23,363 bases of DNA, from positions 1-23,363 of the IMG/VR virus record IMGVR_UViG_3300001533_000667. One strand, 5' to 3'. The notes under the pieces are model-generated. The model was not told the origin of the DNA. It searched no databases and saw nothing but the letters and a program-made list of their open reading frames with translations. Positions 21,809 through 23,363 of the stretch are shown here, piece after piece. Origin of the DNA: a virus. The stretch's first letter is position 1. Each line of letters begins with the position of its first letter. The position numbers and the translations under genes are program-made.

Positions 21809-22528
21809 TTATACGCCCCGTTTCTTCGGGCCGTGAAGTAAAATATTAAATCTGTTTGACATTCTATAACCTTTTGCCAAACATTGTTGCTCTATATAAG
21901 GTAAGGTTCTCATCATTCCCACTGTATCCGTAGGAAAAGGTTTCAGCCAAATCCTAGAGGGTACAATTTTAAAATCGCTTTGCAGTATCTTAACCTCCTT
22001 CATATCGCTTTCATGTCTAATTTCAAATAAAAATTTTGCTTTCTTATTCTCTACTAAAGCATTCAAGCTATCCTTTTTAATTCTGTTATGGTGGGTTTCC
22101 ATAACTGAACCATGAGCCGAATTCCCTAATTTGACCTGAACATTATATTGACCAACATACTTATCTAACTCTAGCAACGGAACAGTTCTCCCATTCGTTT
22201 CCATTTCCACAAAAGGTAACCTTCCAAATTTCCCCTCAAATTCTTTGAAAAAGCTAATTAAACCCTCTTGCTGTAACAATGGCTCTCCCCCAGTAATAAT
22301 TAAATGAAATTTATTACCTAAGGACAACTTAGTTATCTGTGCTACTACTTCGGAAACTTCCATTACTTTTTTATTCTTCTCTGGGTTATCCGAGGCAAAA
22401 ATATGAATTGAATTTCTGTCGTGATAGTCTGTACCAAAAAGCCTCACCAATACCGCGGAATATCCTGAATAACTGCCTTCTGCCTGCACTGCTGGGTACA
22501 CTTCACTTAGCTCTAGCTTGCTCTTCAT
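21809..22528 (-). CDS. QueE-family protein lacking all cluster cysteines
   Basis: A 239-residue QueE homologue of nearly normal length. It opens LSEVYPAVQAEGSYSGYSAV then LVRLFG and has the SAM-binding ITGGEPLLQQEG (G80-G81-E82-P83), VEMETNGRTVPL, VQVKLGNSAHGS and the typical QueE ending RFNILLHGPKKRGV. The radical-SAM motif CxxxCxxC, which in QueE reads like GCDYSCSWCD, is GTDYHDRNS here (residues 32-40): Thr, Asp and Ser replace the three Cys. The only Cys in the protein is near the C-terminus. It therefore cannot make 7-carboxy-7-deazaguanine by the known chemistry. Everything else looks conserved, so it is probably a selected pseudoenzyme, not a decayed gene. A promoter candidate lies upstream. 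Confidence 0.8.
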   Translation of the reverse strand: MKSKLELSEVYPAVQAEGSYSGYSAVLVRLFGTDYHDRNSIHIFASDNPEKNKKVMEVSEVVAQITKLSLGNKFHLIITGGEPLLQQEGLISFFKEFEGKFGRLPFVEMETNGRTVPLLELDKYVGQYNVQVKLGNSAHGSVMETHHNRIKKDSLNALVENKKAKFLFEIRHESDMKEVKILQSDFKIVPSRIWLKPFPTDTVGMMRTLPYIEQQCLAKGYRMSNRFNILLHGPKKRGV

Positions 22529-22580
22529 ATAAATAGGTGTTCAATTGATAAATTAATGAACATCCTTAAACCTCAAATTA

Positions 22581-22609
22581 AGCCTACACCAGCTCTATAA
22601 AATTGTCAA
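22581..22609 (-). promoter_or_regulatory. Promoter candidate with perfect TTGACA -35
   Basis: On the minus strand TTGACA (22604-22609) and TAGGCT (22581-22586) are 17 bp apart; the -10 is weak (3 of 6). It lies about 55 nt before the first QueE-like gene. The leader also has a short dyad (GTTCA..TGAAC). Confidence 0.4.
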
Positions 22610-22614
22610 CTTTT

Positions 22615-22824
22615 TTATTCATATCGGCATTCGTTCCTTGCTTCCCACCCCGCACAAGCATTCCTCCAAGCCTCATCTACAGCCTCTCTGAAGCCCTCAT
22701 CGCTAGAATATATATCTTCGGCAGTCATACTTTCCTGCCCCTCCTCAGCATACTCTTCTTTTAAGGACTCTTTATTATTTTCAAACCAATCCTTGAATTC
22801 ATAGTATAGGCTCTGTGTCTGCAC
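22615..22824 (-). CDS. Small acidic hypothetical protein
   Basis: About 69 residues, strongly acidic, with a helical look: FKDWFENNKESLKEEYAEEG, then SMTAEDIYSSDEGFREAVDE and AWRNACAGWEARNECRYE. The only start candidate upstream is a GTG at 22822-22824; no ATG lies near the N-terminus. The first ~20 codons overlap the end of the zinc-finger gene in the -1 frame relative to it. I do not recognise the family. The acidic character would suit a DNA mimic or a binding partner, but that is speculation. Confidence 0.5.
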   Translation of the reverse strand: MQTQSLYYEFKDWFENNKESLKEEYAEEGQESMTAEDIYSSDEGFREAVDEAWRNACAGWEARNECRYE

Positions 22825-22919
22825 TTGGCAGAACAGTAAGTCCTTGACCTTTTCTTAGTTATAGGCTTGTTGCATATCTTACAGTTGTTTAATATCTCTA
22901 CTTTAAAATGTTTTCCCAT
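22761..22919 (-). CDS. 52-aa CxxC zinc-finger protein
   Basis: Starting at ATG 22919, the frame encodes 52 residues with NNCKICNKPITKKRSRTYCS then AKCRHRAYTMNSR. Four Cys (C13, C16, C29, C33) form a CxxC...CxxxC zinc site of the sort (YCS..CR.RAY) found in many tiny phage proteins. It is highly basic and probably binds nucleic acid. Its last ~20 codons overlap the acidic ORF downstream, which continues in the -1 frame. Confidence 0.65.
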   Translation of the reverse strand: MGKHFKVEILNNCKICNKPITKKRSRTYCSAKCRHRAYTMNSRIGLKIIKSP

Positions 22920-22965
22920 TGTTGTGAGTTATTAATTTATATTCTTCGGGGGCTAGGTCAATGCC

Positions 22966-23355
22966 TTAGTCCTCTATTGGAAAAGTTTCCCCTGCCAGTA
23001 ATTTAGTAGTAATTTTCTGAACAATGGTTTCGTGCATTTCATTTGCTTTATCATCAGCATCTTTTTCATTAATGCTCCACTCGCTGTCAAAGTTTATCTG
23101 TTTGCTTACATCAGCGTCATAATATCTTTTATCATTTAGGTCTGAATAAAAAGCCATTGTTTCGTAATATCTTTTGTAGCCGATTTGTTCAATAGTTCCG
23201 TTATGTCTCCAGCACCCTACACTACTTACAACAATTTTTATGTCTTTATATTCAAGTAATGTATTTCTTCTAAATTCACAATCATGGGCAAGAATGAAAT
23301 GTCCAGCCCAACCACGTTCCGTTCTGATGACATTTAAATCTTTAATGTTTTTCAT
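22966..23355 (-). CDS. Hypothetical phage protein
   Basis: A 129-residue protein that I do not recognise. It starts MKNIKDLNVIRTERGWAGHF, continues ILAHDCEFRRNTLLEYKDIK and IVVSSVGCWRHNGTIEQIG, and ends in a charged helical stretch (DKANEMHETIVQKITTKLLA). The first half looks beta-rich, with Trp, His and two Cys that might be structural. The style (RGWAGHF..AH.C.FRRNTLL) is one I associate with conserved hypothetical phage proteins. No signal peptide or membrane segment. The ATG follows only A/T. Confidence 0.65.
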   Translation of the reverse strand: MKNIKDLNVIRTERGWAGHFILAHDCEFRRNTLLEYKDIKIVVSSVGCWRHNGTIEQIGYKRYYETMAFYSDLNDKRYYDADVSKQINFDSEWSINEKDADDKANEMHETIVQKITTKLLAGETFPIED

Positions 23356-23363
23356 ATAATATT

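Noticed and set aside
1-23363. CRISPR arrays, tRNA or rRNA genes
   Set aside because: No regularly spaced repeats and no cloverleaf or rRNA-like stretch were noticed; the only tandem repeats are the 27-bp coding repeats.

Overview
This window is a stretch of a tailed double-stranded DNA phage or prophage genome (Caudoviricetes, HK97-type head). Every intact gene reads on the minus strand, so the biological order runs from base 23363 down to base 1. The DNA is AT-rich. Almost no gene has a Shine-Dalgarno sequence: starts follow A/T-rich stretches, and two candidate promoters put the -10 box only 6 nt before an ATG. Bacteroidota often lack Shine-Dalgarno signals, but the three promoter-like sites seen here look like ordinary sigma-70 boxes. 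I cannot name the host; Bacteroidota and Patescibacteria are both possible.

Upstream (accessory) part, about 23355 to 17124: three small uncharacterised proteins, one a CxxC zinc finger. Next come two adjacent relatives of QueE (7-carboxy-7-deazaguanine synthase). The first has lost all three cysteines of the radical-SAM cluster and the second has lost the whole cysteine loop and the GGEP motif. They are followed by a Gpt-like purine phosphoribosyltransferase, a complete IS200/IS605-type tnpB element, a ParB-like protein, small proteins, a two-helix membrane protein, QueD, and a small protein that matches the Acb2 family of cyclic-oligonucleotide sponges (anti-CBASS).

Middle, about 17112 to 16786: a decayed IS605 element. 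It keeps both end hairpins and the 3' ends of divergent tnpA and tnpB but has lost the interior. A consensus-like promoter inside it points toward the packaging genes.

Packaging and head part, 16678 to 3205: small terminase, large terminase precursor with two HNH-type inteins beside nuclease motifs, an 82-aa protein, portal precursor with a LAGLIDADG intein, a MuF protein fused to a C-terminal ADP-ribosyltransferase domain, a protein with two Com-like zinc fingers, a prohead protease, an acidic repeat-rich scaffold-like protein, the major capsid protein and a probable decoration protein. Downstream lie a frameshifted gene with PAS-like sequence, a large repetitive fibre-like protein and a gene cut by the window edge. 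Hairpins follow several structural genes.

The observations most worth checking are the tandem cluster-less QueE pair beside a phosphoribosyltransferase and QueD, the three inteins in two adjacent packaging genes, the tnpB whose predicted guide would match the phage's own parB start, and the internally deleted IS605 with an outward promoter.
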